In this document: positions 1-6,003 of the stretch, in pieces
Numbering within the stretch: position 1 is the first letter of the stretch
Layout of the letters: each line of letters begins with the position of its first letter
Assembly (NCBI GenBank): GCA_028709565.1
Contig: JAQVWU010000145.1
Span: 1-7,198 of the forward strand
Reading direction: 5' to 3'
Source: Eubacteriales bacterium
GTDB taxonomy: Bacteria; Bacillota; Clostridia; Oscillospirales; CAG-272
DNA length: 7,198 nt
The notes under the pieces: generated by a model
What the model was told of the DNA's origin: nothing
Seen by the model: the letters and a program-made list of their open reading frames with translations, nothing else
Databases searched by the model: none
Made by a program: the position numbers and the translations under genes

Positions 1-1301
1 ACGGTATTGAGACCGAAGATTTTGACGGAAAGAGCTTTCATATTATAGGCGACGCCGCGTGCACCGACTGGTACAACAGGGAAGAGTTAACCGGCGATGT
101 GCTGGAGGACGCCATCTATCAGCGCAACATCCTGGTGTCCGAACGCTTCAACATCACCATTGAAGCGACCGTCTTTAACGAAGTTGACCAGCCCGCCAGG
201 CTTAAAAATTCGGTGATGGCGGGGGATGACGCCTATCAGCTCTATGCCGGGCATATCATCTACGCCGGCCAGGCGGTGGGCGACGACCTGTACAACGACT
301 GGTACAATATCCCGCATATCGATTTTGACAAACCCTGGTGGTCCCGGTCCACCGTCGAGGACCTTACCTACGCGGGCAAAGCCTTCCTCGCCATGGGTGA
401 TTTTGCGCTCAGTACCATCGACTCCACCTACGCCATGTATTTCAATAAACAGCTGGCCGCCGACTTCTCGGTGCCCGACATGTACAAACTGGTAAACGAC
501 GGCAAATGGACGGTCGATAAGCTGATAGAACTGTCGACCGATGTCTATTCCGACCTCAACGGCAACGGTATTGCCGATAAAGACGACCAGTTTGGTTATA
601 CCATCTGGGCGCGCAGCCCGGTCAACGTCTATCTGTGGGCCTTCGGCGAAAAGCTGTGCAAGAAGCAGCCCGACGGCACCATGGAACTGGATTATTTCAA
701 CCCCAAGGTGGTCGACATCTACAACAAACTCTATGATCTGCACTGGAATTCCCCGGGATCCTATACCGATATCAACCCCGAGGAAAAAATCGCCGATCAG
801 ATCTTCAAGAACAATCAGGCGCTCTTCATCCCCCATACCTTCACCTTCGCGGCGAGGGATCTGCGCGATTTTGACACCGACTACGGCATTATCCCCTATC
901 CGAAGTGGGACGAGGTCCAGGACAGCCATTACACGATGGTTGACGGCGGCCATGAGGCGCTGGCAATCCCCGCGTCGATACAGGATATCGATTTTGTCGG
1001 CAAGATTACCGAAGTACTCTGCGCCGAAAGCTGGAAGCGGGTCGTGCCCACCTATTATGACATCGTCCTCAAAACCAAGGGCTCCCGCGACGAGGAATCG
1101 GTCGCTATGCTCGACCGGATCTTCGAGAAGAGGGTATTCGACTTCGGCTATGTCTACGGCGTATTCGGCGCCGCCTTCTGGGTCCAGTTTCTGGTCTACG
1201 ACAAGAGCGCGGACATCGCCTCCTACTATGAAAAGAATCACAAAGCCTACGACAAGCGCATGCAGGATGTATTCGACTATTTCGACGAATACGGCACGTA
1301 A
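1..1301 (+). CDS. Extracellular solute-binding lipoprotein, copy 1 (5' end outside window)
   Basis: This is the C-terminal 432 residues of an ABC-transporter substrate-binding protein, the part that captures a solute (probably a sugar or oligosaccharide) outside the membrane. The reading frame is open from the first base and aligns without gaps to residues 55-486 of the complete neighbour at 1515, so about 54 residues, including the signal peptide and lipid-attachment cysteine, lie beyond the edge. A GTG at 99 is an internal codon, not the start. Family-like features are the FDG/GDVLED/IYxRN/SERFN block near the N-terminus, a PWW motif, and an EF-hand-like loop DLNGNGIADKDD (residues 238-249 in copy 2 numbering). 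It ends in TAATAA. The substrate is unknown, and no permease or ATPase gene is visible beside it. Confidence 0.88.
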   Translation, partial: GIETEDFDGKSFHIIGDAACTDWYNREELTGDVLEDAIYQRNILVSERFNITIEATVFNEVDQPARLKNSVMAGDDAYQLYAGHIIYAGQAVGDDLYNDWYNIPHIDFDKPWWSRSTVEDLTYAGKAFLAMGDFALSTIDSTYAMYFNKQLAADFSVPDMYKLVNDGKWTVDKLIELSTDVYSDLNGNGIADKDDQFGYTIWARSPVNVYLWAFGEKLCKKQPDGTMELDYFNPKVVDIYNKLYDLHWNSPGSYTDINPEEKIADQIFKNNQALFIPHTFTFAARDLRDFDTDYGIIPYPKWDEVQDSHYTMVDGGHEALAIPASIQDIDFVGKITEVLCAESWKRVVPTYYDIVLKTKGSRDEESVAMLDRIFEKRVFDFGYVYGVFGAAFWVQFLVYDKSADIASYYEKNHKAYDKRMQDVFDYFDEYGT

Positions 1302-1304
1302 TAA
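1..1304 (+). repeat. Tandem gene duplication, unit 1
   Basis: Bases 1-1304 align to 1675-2978 at a constant offset of 1674 with no insertion or deletion. The similarity stops abruptly just after the shared TAATAA stop codons, and the downstream spacers are unrelated. The left limit of the repeat is not visible. Confidence 0.95.
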
Positions 1305-1335
1305 GATAACAATTCGATAAAAATTCGATAAATAT

Positions 1336-1380
1336 GATATGACCCATACATGGCTGTAAGGTCCGGGTATGGGTCATATC
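1336..1380 (+). terminator. Perfect 14-bp hairpin after copy 1 (terminator or 3' stabiliser)
   Basis: The arms GATATGACCCATAC (1336-1349) and GTATGGGTCATATC (1367-1380) are exact reverse complements around a 17-base loop. The hairpin begins 34 bases after the copy 1 stop. No run of T follows it (TATTGAAAAAGG), so a classical intrinsic terminator is not certain; a processing or mRNA-stabilising structure is also possible. Just upstream AATTCGATAAA is repeated in tandem (about 1310-1331). Confidence 0.55.
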
Positions 1381-1451
1381 TATTGAAAAAGGTTATCTGG
1401 CGGCACTGCGAAATGGTTTCGGAAGTATATGTTATTTATGGCTAATAGTTC

Positions 1452-1480
1452 TTGATATTGACCCTGATGTATGTTATAGT
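1452..1480 (+). promoter_or_regulatory. Sigma-A-type promoter of solute-binding copy 2
   Basis: TTGATA (1452-1457) and TATAGT (1475-1480) are separated by exactly 17 bases. This predicts a start near 1487 and a short leader of about 28 bases before the ATG at 1515. Copy 2 can therefore be transcribed independently of copy 1. Confidence 0.6.
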
Positions 1481-1514
1481 AAAATATAATATATTATGAA
1501 AGGAGTAACGGCAT

Positions 1515-2975
1515 ATGAAGATTCGAATCATCGCGGCGCTTTTATTAGCCGCGATGCTCATGTTAACCGCCTGTTCGGATAAGGCGCCCAATGACGCGGC
1601 CCTGACAACGGCGCTGTCCGAGGAAACCATACCCGAAGACGTAGACTCACTGGCCGAACGTCAGAAGGTGTCCGACGGTATAGAGACCGAAGATTTTGAC
1701 GGAAGGGTCTTTAATATTATCGGCGACGATTCCTATACCGACTGGTATACCAGGGAAGAAGCAACCGGCGATGTGCTGGAGGACTCTATCTATGAGCGCA
1801 ACATCCTGGTGTCCGAACGCTTCAACATGGCCATTGAAGCGACCGTCTTCTATGCACCCGATCAGCCCTCCATGCTCAAAAATTCGGTGATGGCGGGAGA
1901 CGACGCCTATCAGCTATTTGCCGGTCATATCATCTACGCCGGCGAGGCGGTGGGCGACGACCTATACAACGACTGGTATAAGATCCCCCACATCGATTTC
2001 GACAAACCCTGGTGGTCACGGTCCACCGTCGAGGACCTTACCTACGCGGGCAAAGCCTTCCTCGCCATGGGCGATTTCGTATTATCCGCCATTGACTCCA
2101 CATACGCCATGTATTTCAACAAACAGCTGGCCGCCGACTTCTCGGTTCCCGACATGTACAAGCTGGTAAACGACGGCAAATGGACCGTCGATAAGCTGAT
2201 TGAACTGTCAACCGATGTCTATTCCGACCTCAACGGCAACGGTATTGCCGACAAAGACGACCGGTTCGGTTATACCATCTGGGCGCGCAGCCCGGTCAAT
2301 GTCTATCTCTGGGCCTTCGGCGAGAAGCTGTGCAAGAAGCAGCCCGACGGTACCATGGAGCTGGATTATTTCAACCCCAAGGTGGTCGATATCTACAACA
2401 AACTCTATGATCTGCACTGGAATACCACGGCATCCTATACCGATATCAACCCCGGCGAAAACATAGCCCATATGATTTTCATGAACAATCGAGCGCTCTT
2501 CATACCCCGAACCTTCTCCTTCGCGGCGAGGGATCTGCGCGATTTCGACACCGACTACGGCATTATCCCTTATCCGAAATGGGACGAGGTCCAGGACAGC
2601 CATTACACAATGGTGGACGGCGGACATGAGGCGCTGGCAATCCCCGCCTCGATTCAGGATACCGATTTTGTCGGCAAGATTACCGAAGTACTCTGCGCCG
2701 AAAGCTGGAAGCGGGTTGTGCCCACATATTACGACATTGTCCTCAAAACCAAGGGTTCACGCGACGAGGAATCGGTGGCCATGCTCGACCAAATCTTCGA
2801 GAAGAGGGTATTCGACTTCGGCTATGTCTACGGCGTTTTCGGCGCGGCCTTCTGGGTCCAGTATTTAGTCTACGACAAGAGCGCGGACATCGCATCCTAC
2901 TATGAAAAGAACCACAAGGCCTACGACAAGCGCATGCAGGATGTATTCGACTATTTCGACGAATACGGCACGTAA
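1515..2975 (+). CDS. Extracellular solute-binding lipoprotein, copy 2 (complete)
   Basis: A 486-residue substrate-binding lipoprotein of an ABC importer, normal in length for sugar-type binding proteins. Residues 1-19 form a lipoprotein signal peptide (MKIR basic start, Leu/Ala core) and the lipobox LTAC places the lipidated cysteine at residue 20. A polar linker (about 21-53) leads into the two-lobed binding fold. An EF-hand-like loop, DLNGNGIADKDD, occupies 238-249 with Asp/Asn at positions 1, 3, 5, 9 and 12, so bound calcium is likely. The start is set by AAAGGAG at 1499-1505, nine bases before the ATG. It matches copy 1 at 395 of 432 shared residues. Differences concentrate at 64-120 and 304-335. 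No permease genes accompany it here, so it may feed a transporter encoded elsewhere or act as a sensor-linked binding protein. The sugar specificity cannot be read from the sequence. Confidence 0.92.
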   Translation: MKIRIIAALLLAAMLMLTACSDKAPNDAALTTALSEETIPEDVDSLAERQKVSDGIETEDFDGRVFNIIGDDSYTDWYTREEATGDVLEDSIYERNILVSERFNMAIEATVFYAPDQPSMLKNSVMAGDDAYQLFAGHIIYAGEAVGDDLYNDWYKIPHIDFDKPWWSRSTVEDLTYAGKAFLAMGDFVLSAIDSTYAMYFNKQLAADFSVPDMYKLVNDGKWTVDKLIELSTDVYSDLNGNGIADKDDRFGYTIWARSPVNVYLWAFGEKLCKKQPDGTMELDYFNPKVVDIYNKLYDLHWNTTASYTDINPGENIAHMIFMNNRALFIPRTFSFAARDLRDFDTDYGIIPYPKWDEVQDSHYTMVDGGHEALAIPASIQDTDFVGKITEVLCAESWKRVVPTYYDIVLKTKGSRDEESVAMLDQIFEKRVFDFGYVYGVFGAAFWVQYLVYDKSADIASYYEKNHKAYDKRMQDVFDYFDEYGT

Positions 2976-2978
2976 TAA
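1675..2978 (+). repeat. Tandem gene duplication, unit 2
   Basis: Partner of 1-1304. Long stretches are identical in protein, such as residues 193-249 and 251-303, while short patches diverge sharply. This unit lies wholly within the copy 2 gene and stops at its stop codons. Confidence 0.95.
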
Positions 2979-2995
2979 ATAGAATATGTAAAATT

Positions 2996-3030
2996 AAAGC
3001 CATCGTAACGGTTACGGTGGCTTTAGTTTA
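2996..3030 (+). terminator. Intrinsic terminator of solute-binding copy 2
   Basis: AAAGCCATCGTAA (2996-3008) pairs with TTACGGTGGCTTT (3012-3024), 13 base pairs with one T-G wobble and a three-base loop. The T-rich stretch TAGTTTATAAT follows. It begins 20 bases after the stop codon, as expected for the end of this transcript. Confidence 0.75.
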
Positions 3031-3276
3031 TAATACTTACACAAGGTTATATTTTATAATGAGAGCATTCTAAATAAACACATCGCAACACCGTATATTT
3101 ACAGTTCATTCATAGATGTCTTTCTTAATAAACACAATTATATAGTATGATTGTTAACAGCAAGGATATAAATTGCGATTTAAAAGAAAACTGCGGTGTT
3201 GCAGATATACCGGTTTATTTTATGGGCAAAGTTTTTACACATTATACATTATATTGCTTAATAAATCAAACAGTCG
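3031..3276 (+). other. Non-coding spacer, AT-rich, possible leader RNA
   Basis: No convincing gene is present. It contains a 16-base direct repeat with 14 matches (3067-3082 and 3121-3136, sharing the core AATAAACACA), a weak promoter-like pair near 3122-3151, a small hairpin CTGC-GGTGTT-GCAG at 3191-3204, and then the terminator at 3277. Short open frames here have no ribosome site and run through that terminator, so they were not called. Confidence 0.5.
3122..3151 (+). promoter_or_regulatory. Weak promoter-like sequence for the leader of the DUF4082-like gene
   Basis: TTCTTA (3122-3127) and TATGAT (3146-3151) are 18 bases apart; TATAGT at 3141-3146 is an alternative -10. The region is AT-rich, so such matches arise easily. 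It is listed because some promoter must lie upstream of the terminator at 3277 if that element is to act as an attenuator. Confidence 0.3.
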
Positions 3277-3313
3277 ACAACGCTTTCTCAATTATGAAAT
3301 GCGTTGTTTTTTT
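3277..3313 (+). terminator. Intrinsic terminator in the leader of the secreted-protein gene
   Basis: CAACGCTTTC (3278-3287) pairs with GAAA-T-GCGTTG (3296-3306), ten base pairs with one bulged T and an eight-base loop, followed by seven T residues (3307-3313). It has the full form of a Rho-independent terminator. It lies 62 bases before the ATG at 3376, and no promoter-like sequence is visible between them. It could be an attenuator or riboswitch expression platform, or the end of a small RNA starting upstream. Confidence 0.7.
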
Positions 3314-3360
3314 GCGGCAGATTGCGGCGGAAGCAAATATGCTTGCTATTTAACCTATCA

Positions 3361-3366
3361 GGGAGG
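3361..3366 (+). promoter_or_regulatory. Ribosome binding site fixing the start at 3376
   Basis: GGGAGG lies nine bases before ATG 3376. The frame stays open back to 3304 but those earlier codons lie in and just after the leader terminator, have no ribosome site, and would put 24 residues before an otherwise ordinary signal peptide. Confidence 0.8.
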
Positions 3367-3375
3367 AACAAATCA

Positions 3376-4638
3376 ATGAAAAACATGATGAGAAAATGCA
3401 TTTCGGGGCTCGTAATATTTGTTTTTTTATTCACAGCCCTTACGGTTGGGGTCAGCGCGGCTGAACTTAACGGCAGTCCGGCAGTAACGGCAGCCCCTCC
3501 GTTAGTTGAGCGCAATGACTTTGACGGTGCTTTGGGCTATTGTTTTACAACAACGGAAAAACTTGAAGTATATGCCCTGGGACGTCCGGAAAACGACGGG
3601 ATTACCGCTGACCACGGCGTTCGTCTCTGGGATGTTTCCACAGAGACGGTGGTTGCCGAGGTCGTTATAACACCGGATTCTCCGGTAAAGGACGGCTTTC
3701 GGTATGAAGTGCTTGCAGCCCCTGTAACCCTTGAAAATCTTACCCAGTATCTGGTGGTTTCCGATGAAGAATCAGGCGGAGATTTTTGGTTCGATTCCGA
3801 TAAACGCTGGTACGATACCGATGAGGATTTCGACGTTTCTACAATAATATCCGGCAAAGGCTTTAATTTTACCGGCGGCTGTTTCGGCGGCATAGGAGAA
3901 ATGCCCGTTAATTTGAACACGCAGTTCGTTTATGTGATGCCTCAGATATATTATGAGCAAAAGGGCGCCGACGCGGTTAAAATTGACGATGACGGTACGC
4001 TCAAGCCCTTTATCAAAACCGCTCTGGGCGGTGAACGCAACGATATCTCGGCATTTGTAGGATATGAATTTATGTTCTTCGCCGATGCCGATGTTATCAG
4101 CCTGGCCCGTCCCGATAACGGCATGGCCGATCCGCATACACTCGTTCTTTGGGATATCACCAACAAAACAGTCCTCGCCAGTGCAACGGTGGATACAAAC
4201 TCTCCCCTGGTCGACGGTTACCGTGTAGCGGATCTTGCCGCCCCGGTTACATTAAAGGCGGGCATTACATACGGACTGGTCAGCTGGGAAGACGATTTCG
4301 GTGATATGTGGCACGACATTGAGGACGAGGAGGAATTCGATATCACAGCCATCGGCACCGTTACCAGAGGAATCTGGACCGGTGACGGTGACGCTTCCGA
4401 ACCCGGTTTCCCCTCAAATCCCGGCCCGTCGGTTGAGGGCATGAACGGATATGTAGGCGCCACGGTATTTTATCAGGTGCAGGTTGAAGCGGAAGAAACG
4501 GCACCCGCCGAAACTGACGCGGCACCCGACGACGTTACAACGACGCCCGCTCCCCAGACCTCCGATATAGCGATATTATTTGCGGTTGTTATGCTCGGAA
4601 TGGCAATTGTCGGCATTAAAAAGACCGTAAAGAGATAA
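3376..4638 (+). CDS. Secreted, C-terminally anchored protein with two DUF4082-like beta-sandwich repeats
   Basis: A 420-residue exported protein of unknown molecular role. Residues 1-29 are a Sec signal peptide (basic MKNMMRK start, hydrophobic core, cleavage near VSAA). Two homologous domains follow at about 45-190 and 225-370. Each has the pattern G-Y-F ... ARP-D/E-N-D/G ... LWD ... TV-A ... DG-R ... LAAPVTL ... TY-LVS, which resembles DUF4082 (a sandwich domain found in surface proteins and carbohydrate enzymes); this assignment is from memory of the family pattern. A Thr/Pro/Ala/Asp linker (371-396) leads to PQTSD, a membrane helix (398-414) and the basic tail KKTVKR. That tail resembles a cell-wall sorting signal but lacks a classical LPxTG. 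The gene stands alone between a leader terminator and a strong 3' terminator. A surface-binding or adhesive role is plausible but unproven. Confidence 0.85.
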   Translation: MKNMMRKCISGLVIFVFLFTALTVGVSAAELNGSPAVTAAPPLVERNDFDGALGYCFTTTEKLEVYALGRPENDGITADHGVRLWDVSTETVVAEVVITPDSPVKDGFRYEVLAAPVTLENLTQYLVVSDEESGGDFWFDSDKRWYDTDEDFDVSTIISGKGFNFTGGCFGGIGEMPVNLNTQFVYVMPQIYYEQKGADAVKIDDDGTLKPFIKTALGGERNDISAFVGYEFMFFADADVISLARPDNGMADPHTLVLWDITNKTVLASATVDTNSPLVDGYRVADLAAPVTLKAGITYGLVSWEDDFGDMWHDIEDEEEFDITAIGTVTRGIWTGDGDASEPGFPSNPGPSVEGMNGYVGATVFYQVQVEAEETAPAETDAAPDDVTTTPAPQTSDIAILFAVVMLGMAIVGIKKTVKR

Positions 4639-4675
4639 AACGGGTTTTATATATAACATGAATTTAATATGACAA

Positions 4676-4719
4676 AAAAAGGTTCCATCTTTCTGCGCAT
4701 TGCGGGATGGAACCTTTTT
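4676..4719 (+). terminator. Intrinsic terminator after the DUF4082-like gene
   Basis: AAAAAGGTTCCATC (4676-4689) and GATGGAACCTTTTT (4706-4719) are perfect 14-base reverse complements with a 16-base loop. The A-run before and T-run after would let it work in both directions, although no convergent gene is visible on the other strand. Confidence 0.9.
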
Positions 4720-4750
4720 GCGGTGTTTTTCGGTTTTATAGCAAGCGAAT

Positions 4751-4782
4751 TCTGCCGTTATGCCGGGTGGCATAAGGGCAGG
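4751..4782 (+). other. Long stable hairpin in the spacer
   Basis: TTATGCC (4758-4764) pairs with GGCATAA (4769-4775) around GGGT. After a single G-G mismatch the stem continues with CTGCC (4752-4756) against GGCAG (4777-4781). That is 12 pairs, with one possible wobble beyond. There is no T-run on either side. It may be a secondary termination or processing structure, or part of an untranslated RNA. Confidence 0.6.
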
Positions 4783-4832
4783 ACCCGCTTATTTGCATTG
4801 TATCTGACTTTATATTATCGCGTAAAAATTAT

Positions 4833-4887
4833 ACTCTTAAAAGTCCTTTAAGGGGAGTTAATACATCGAAAAGTAGGTTAAACTTTT
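4833..4887 (+). repeat. Two inverted repeats upstream of the AraC-gene promoter
   Basis: ACTCTTAAA (4833-4841) pairs with TTTAA plus GAGT (4847-4851 and 4855-4858, three-base bulge). Immediately downstream AAAAGT (4869-4874) is mirrored by ACTTTT (4882-4887), and CTTTTGTAAAAG (4883-4894) is an overlapping palindrome. The second set ends 12-20 bases before the -35 element at 4907, a position suited to an activator or autoregulatory site. AT-rich palindromes are common by chance. Confidence 0.35.
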
Positions 4888-4906
4888 GTAAAAGCAAACG
4901 AGTCCC

Positions 4907-4934
4907 TTGATTATTACGAACCGTCTGATATAAT
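4907..4934 (+). promoter_or_regulatory. Promoter for the AraC-family gene (and the small leader frame)
   Basis: TTGATT (4907-4912) and a consensus TATAAT (4929-4934) are 16 bases apart. Transcription would start near 4941, giving a leader of about 235 bases before the regulator's ATG at 5176. This is unusually long for a simple regulator gene. Confidence 0.5.
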
Positions 4935-4972
4935 TAAGACAGTATTATAAATACGGATCAAAAAAAGAGTGT

Positions 4973-5122
4973 ATGATTAAATCGGCATTTTATAATTGGT
5001 TAATTAATTCTTTTCTAATGAAGGGACACGCAATAATGCAGGAAGGCGTATGGCTGATGCTTCCGGCATCCTTGGGCAAATATTGTCTATATATGCAGGG
5101 TGACATCTATTTTAGCGATTAA
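4973..5122 (+). CDS. Possible small gene or leader peptide upstream of the AraC gene (49 aa)
   Basis: An open frame of 49 codons runs from ATG 4973 to TAA 5120-5122 inside the AraC-gene leader. The protein would begin MIKSAFYNWLINSF and end YCLYMQGDIYFSD; it has many hydrophobic and aromatic residues and few charges. The only ribosome-site-like sequence before 4973 is a weak AAAGAG. An in-frame ATG at 5036 (residue 22) has AAGGG at 5021-5025, ten bases away, so a 28-residue product is the better-supported alternative. No family was recognised. The frame ends 53 bases before the regulator's start, so it could act as a regulatory upstream frame, encode a small membrane-active peptide, or be chance. 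Confidence 0.3.
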   Translation: MIKSAFYNWLINSFLMKGHAIMQEGVWLMLPASLGKYCLYMQGDIYFSD

Positions 5123-5156
5123 CAGATGATATCTATAAAAAGCCTCCCAAGGTATG

Positions 5157-5163
5157 AAAGGAG
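5157..5163 (+). promoter_or_regulatory. Ribosome binding site of the AraC-family gene, long spacing
   Basis: AAAGGAG is followed by 12 bases before ATG 5176, longer than the usual 7-9. CCCAAGG at 5146-5152, five bases upstream, is an exact complement of CCTTGGG at 5070-5076 inside the small leader frame, so leader folding could influence access to this site. Confidence 0.5.
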
Positions 5164-5175
5164 AATTCAGGGCAT

Positions 5176-6003
5176 ATGAAAAAAGAGATTTTTAGTGTCG
5201 CGCGCAACGAAATTCTTCTGCGAGAGCAAATATACGTGGATTATCATGTTATACATTCCTACCCGCTCCACCGTCACGACTTTTATGAAATCGAACTGGT
5301 CAGTTCTTCCGGCTGCGTCAATATCATCAACGGCGTCGAGGTACCTGTCAGCGATACGGTCTGCTTTTTTTATTGTCCGCACACAACCCATGAATATATT
5401 TCATCTGAAAATAACGAAATTATAGTCTACAACATTGCCTTCGCGGAAACCTTTGTAACCCCCGAATGCCTTGGTTTAATATGTATACGGGATTTTATCT
5501 TTACTCCCGTTACACCGTCGGACGGGCACTCGCTCGCCACAGATATCCACGCCCTTTTCCGTGATTTCGATGGCAATTCTCCCACCAGGCGTATGTTACT
5601 GCGTTCCCGGCTAGAAACGATTCTTGCGGAGTTGAGCGCGGAGACACAGGAGCAAAACGGCAATGAGACGGAGCGCGATAATTCAGACGACGCAAATATT
5701 CTGCGTATCCTTTCATATATCAGCCGCCACTTCACGCGGCGTATATCGGTCGGCGAACTTGCCGCCTTCGCCAACGTTTCGCCTAAATATTTCAGTTCTT
5801 ATTTCAAAAAAGCGGTGGGGATAACCTACATCAAATATCTTACCAAGCTGCGAATGAATTACGCCCACGACCTGGTCACCGGGTCGGACCGCAGCCTTAA
5901 TCAAATCGCAACCGATGTGGGGTACAGTTCGGTTTCCAATTTTATTGCGGCGTTCATCAGATACCACGGCACGCATCCCTCTGCCCTGCGCCAAGGCAAA
6001 TGA
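5176..6003 (+). CDS. AraC/XylS-family transcriptional regulator with N-terminal cupin sensor
   Basis: A 275-residue cytoplasmic DNA-binding regulator of normal length for the family. Residues about 18-95 form a cupin-type sensing domain: the HRHDFYEIE block (32-40, with His32 and His34), a Gly-Cys strand, and a CPHTTHEY block (67-74, with His69 and His72). A polar, Glu/Asn-rich linker (155-173) separates it from the DNA-binding domain. That domain has two helix-turn-helix units at about 192-213 (SVGELAAFANVSPKYFSSYF) and 241-264 (LNQIATDVGYSSVSNFIAAF), the second carrying the usual IA-x-x-V-G-Y/F signature and ending with the conserved G-x-x-P. Relatives commonly sense sugars or related small molecules and activate nearby uptake and degradation genes. 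The likely local targets are the flanking surface-protein genes and possibly the binding-protein genes; this is an inference from position. The ligand is unknown. Confidence 0.93.
   Translation: MKKEIFSVARNEILLREQIYVDYHVIHSYPLHRHDFYEIELVSSSGCVNIINGVEVPVSDTVCFFYCPHTTHEYISSENNEIIVYNIAFAETFVTPECLGLICIRDFIFTPVTPSDGHSLATDIHALFRDFDGNSPTRRMLLRSRLETILAELSAETQEQNGNETERDNSDDANILRILSYISRHFTRRISVGELAAFANVSPKYFSSYFKKAVGITYIKYLTKLRMNYAHDLVTGSDRSLNQIATDVGYSSVSNFIAAFIRYHGTHPSALRQGK

Noticed and set aside
87..1241. Long minus-strand open frame (384 codons) opposite solute-binding copy 1
   Set aside because: It is an antisense shadow of a gene with strong codon bias; no ribosome site, signal or recognisable domain. 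The matching strand of copy 2 is interrupted and gives only a shorter frame.
541..1320. Plus-strand 259-codon frame overlapping copy 1
   Set aside because: Extreme Ser/Pro/Arg/Thr composition typical of an out-of-frame reading of GC-rich codons; the corresponding frame in copy 2 is broken.
3234..3262. TTTACA with CTTAAT as a promoter closer to the DUF4082-like gene
   Set aside because: Poor -10 match, and the start would fall just before the terminator, giving a pointlessly short transcript.
3147..3379. Two overlapping 68-codon frames in the leader of the DUF4082-like gene
   Set aside because: Both run straight through the intrinsic terminator at 3277-3313, have no ribosome site, and one overlaps the true start at 3376.
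4669..4851. 60-codon frame after the DUF4082-like gene
   Set aside because: It starts inside the A-run of the terminator and spans two strong hairpins; no ribosome site.
4923..4940. GTCT...AGAC dyad around the -10 of the AraC-gene promoter
   Set aside because: Only four base pairs with a ten-base gap; expected by chance.
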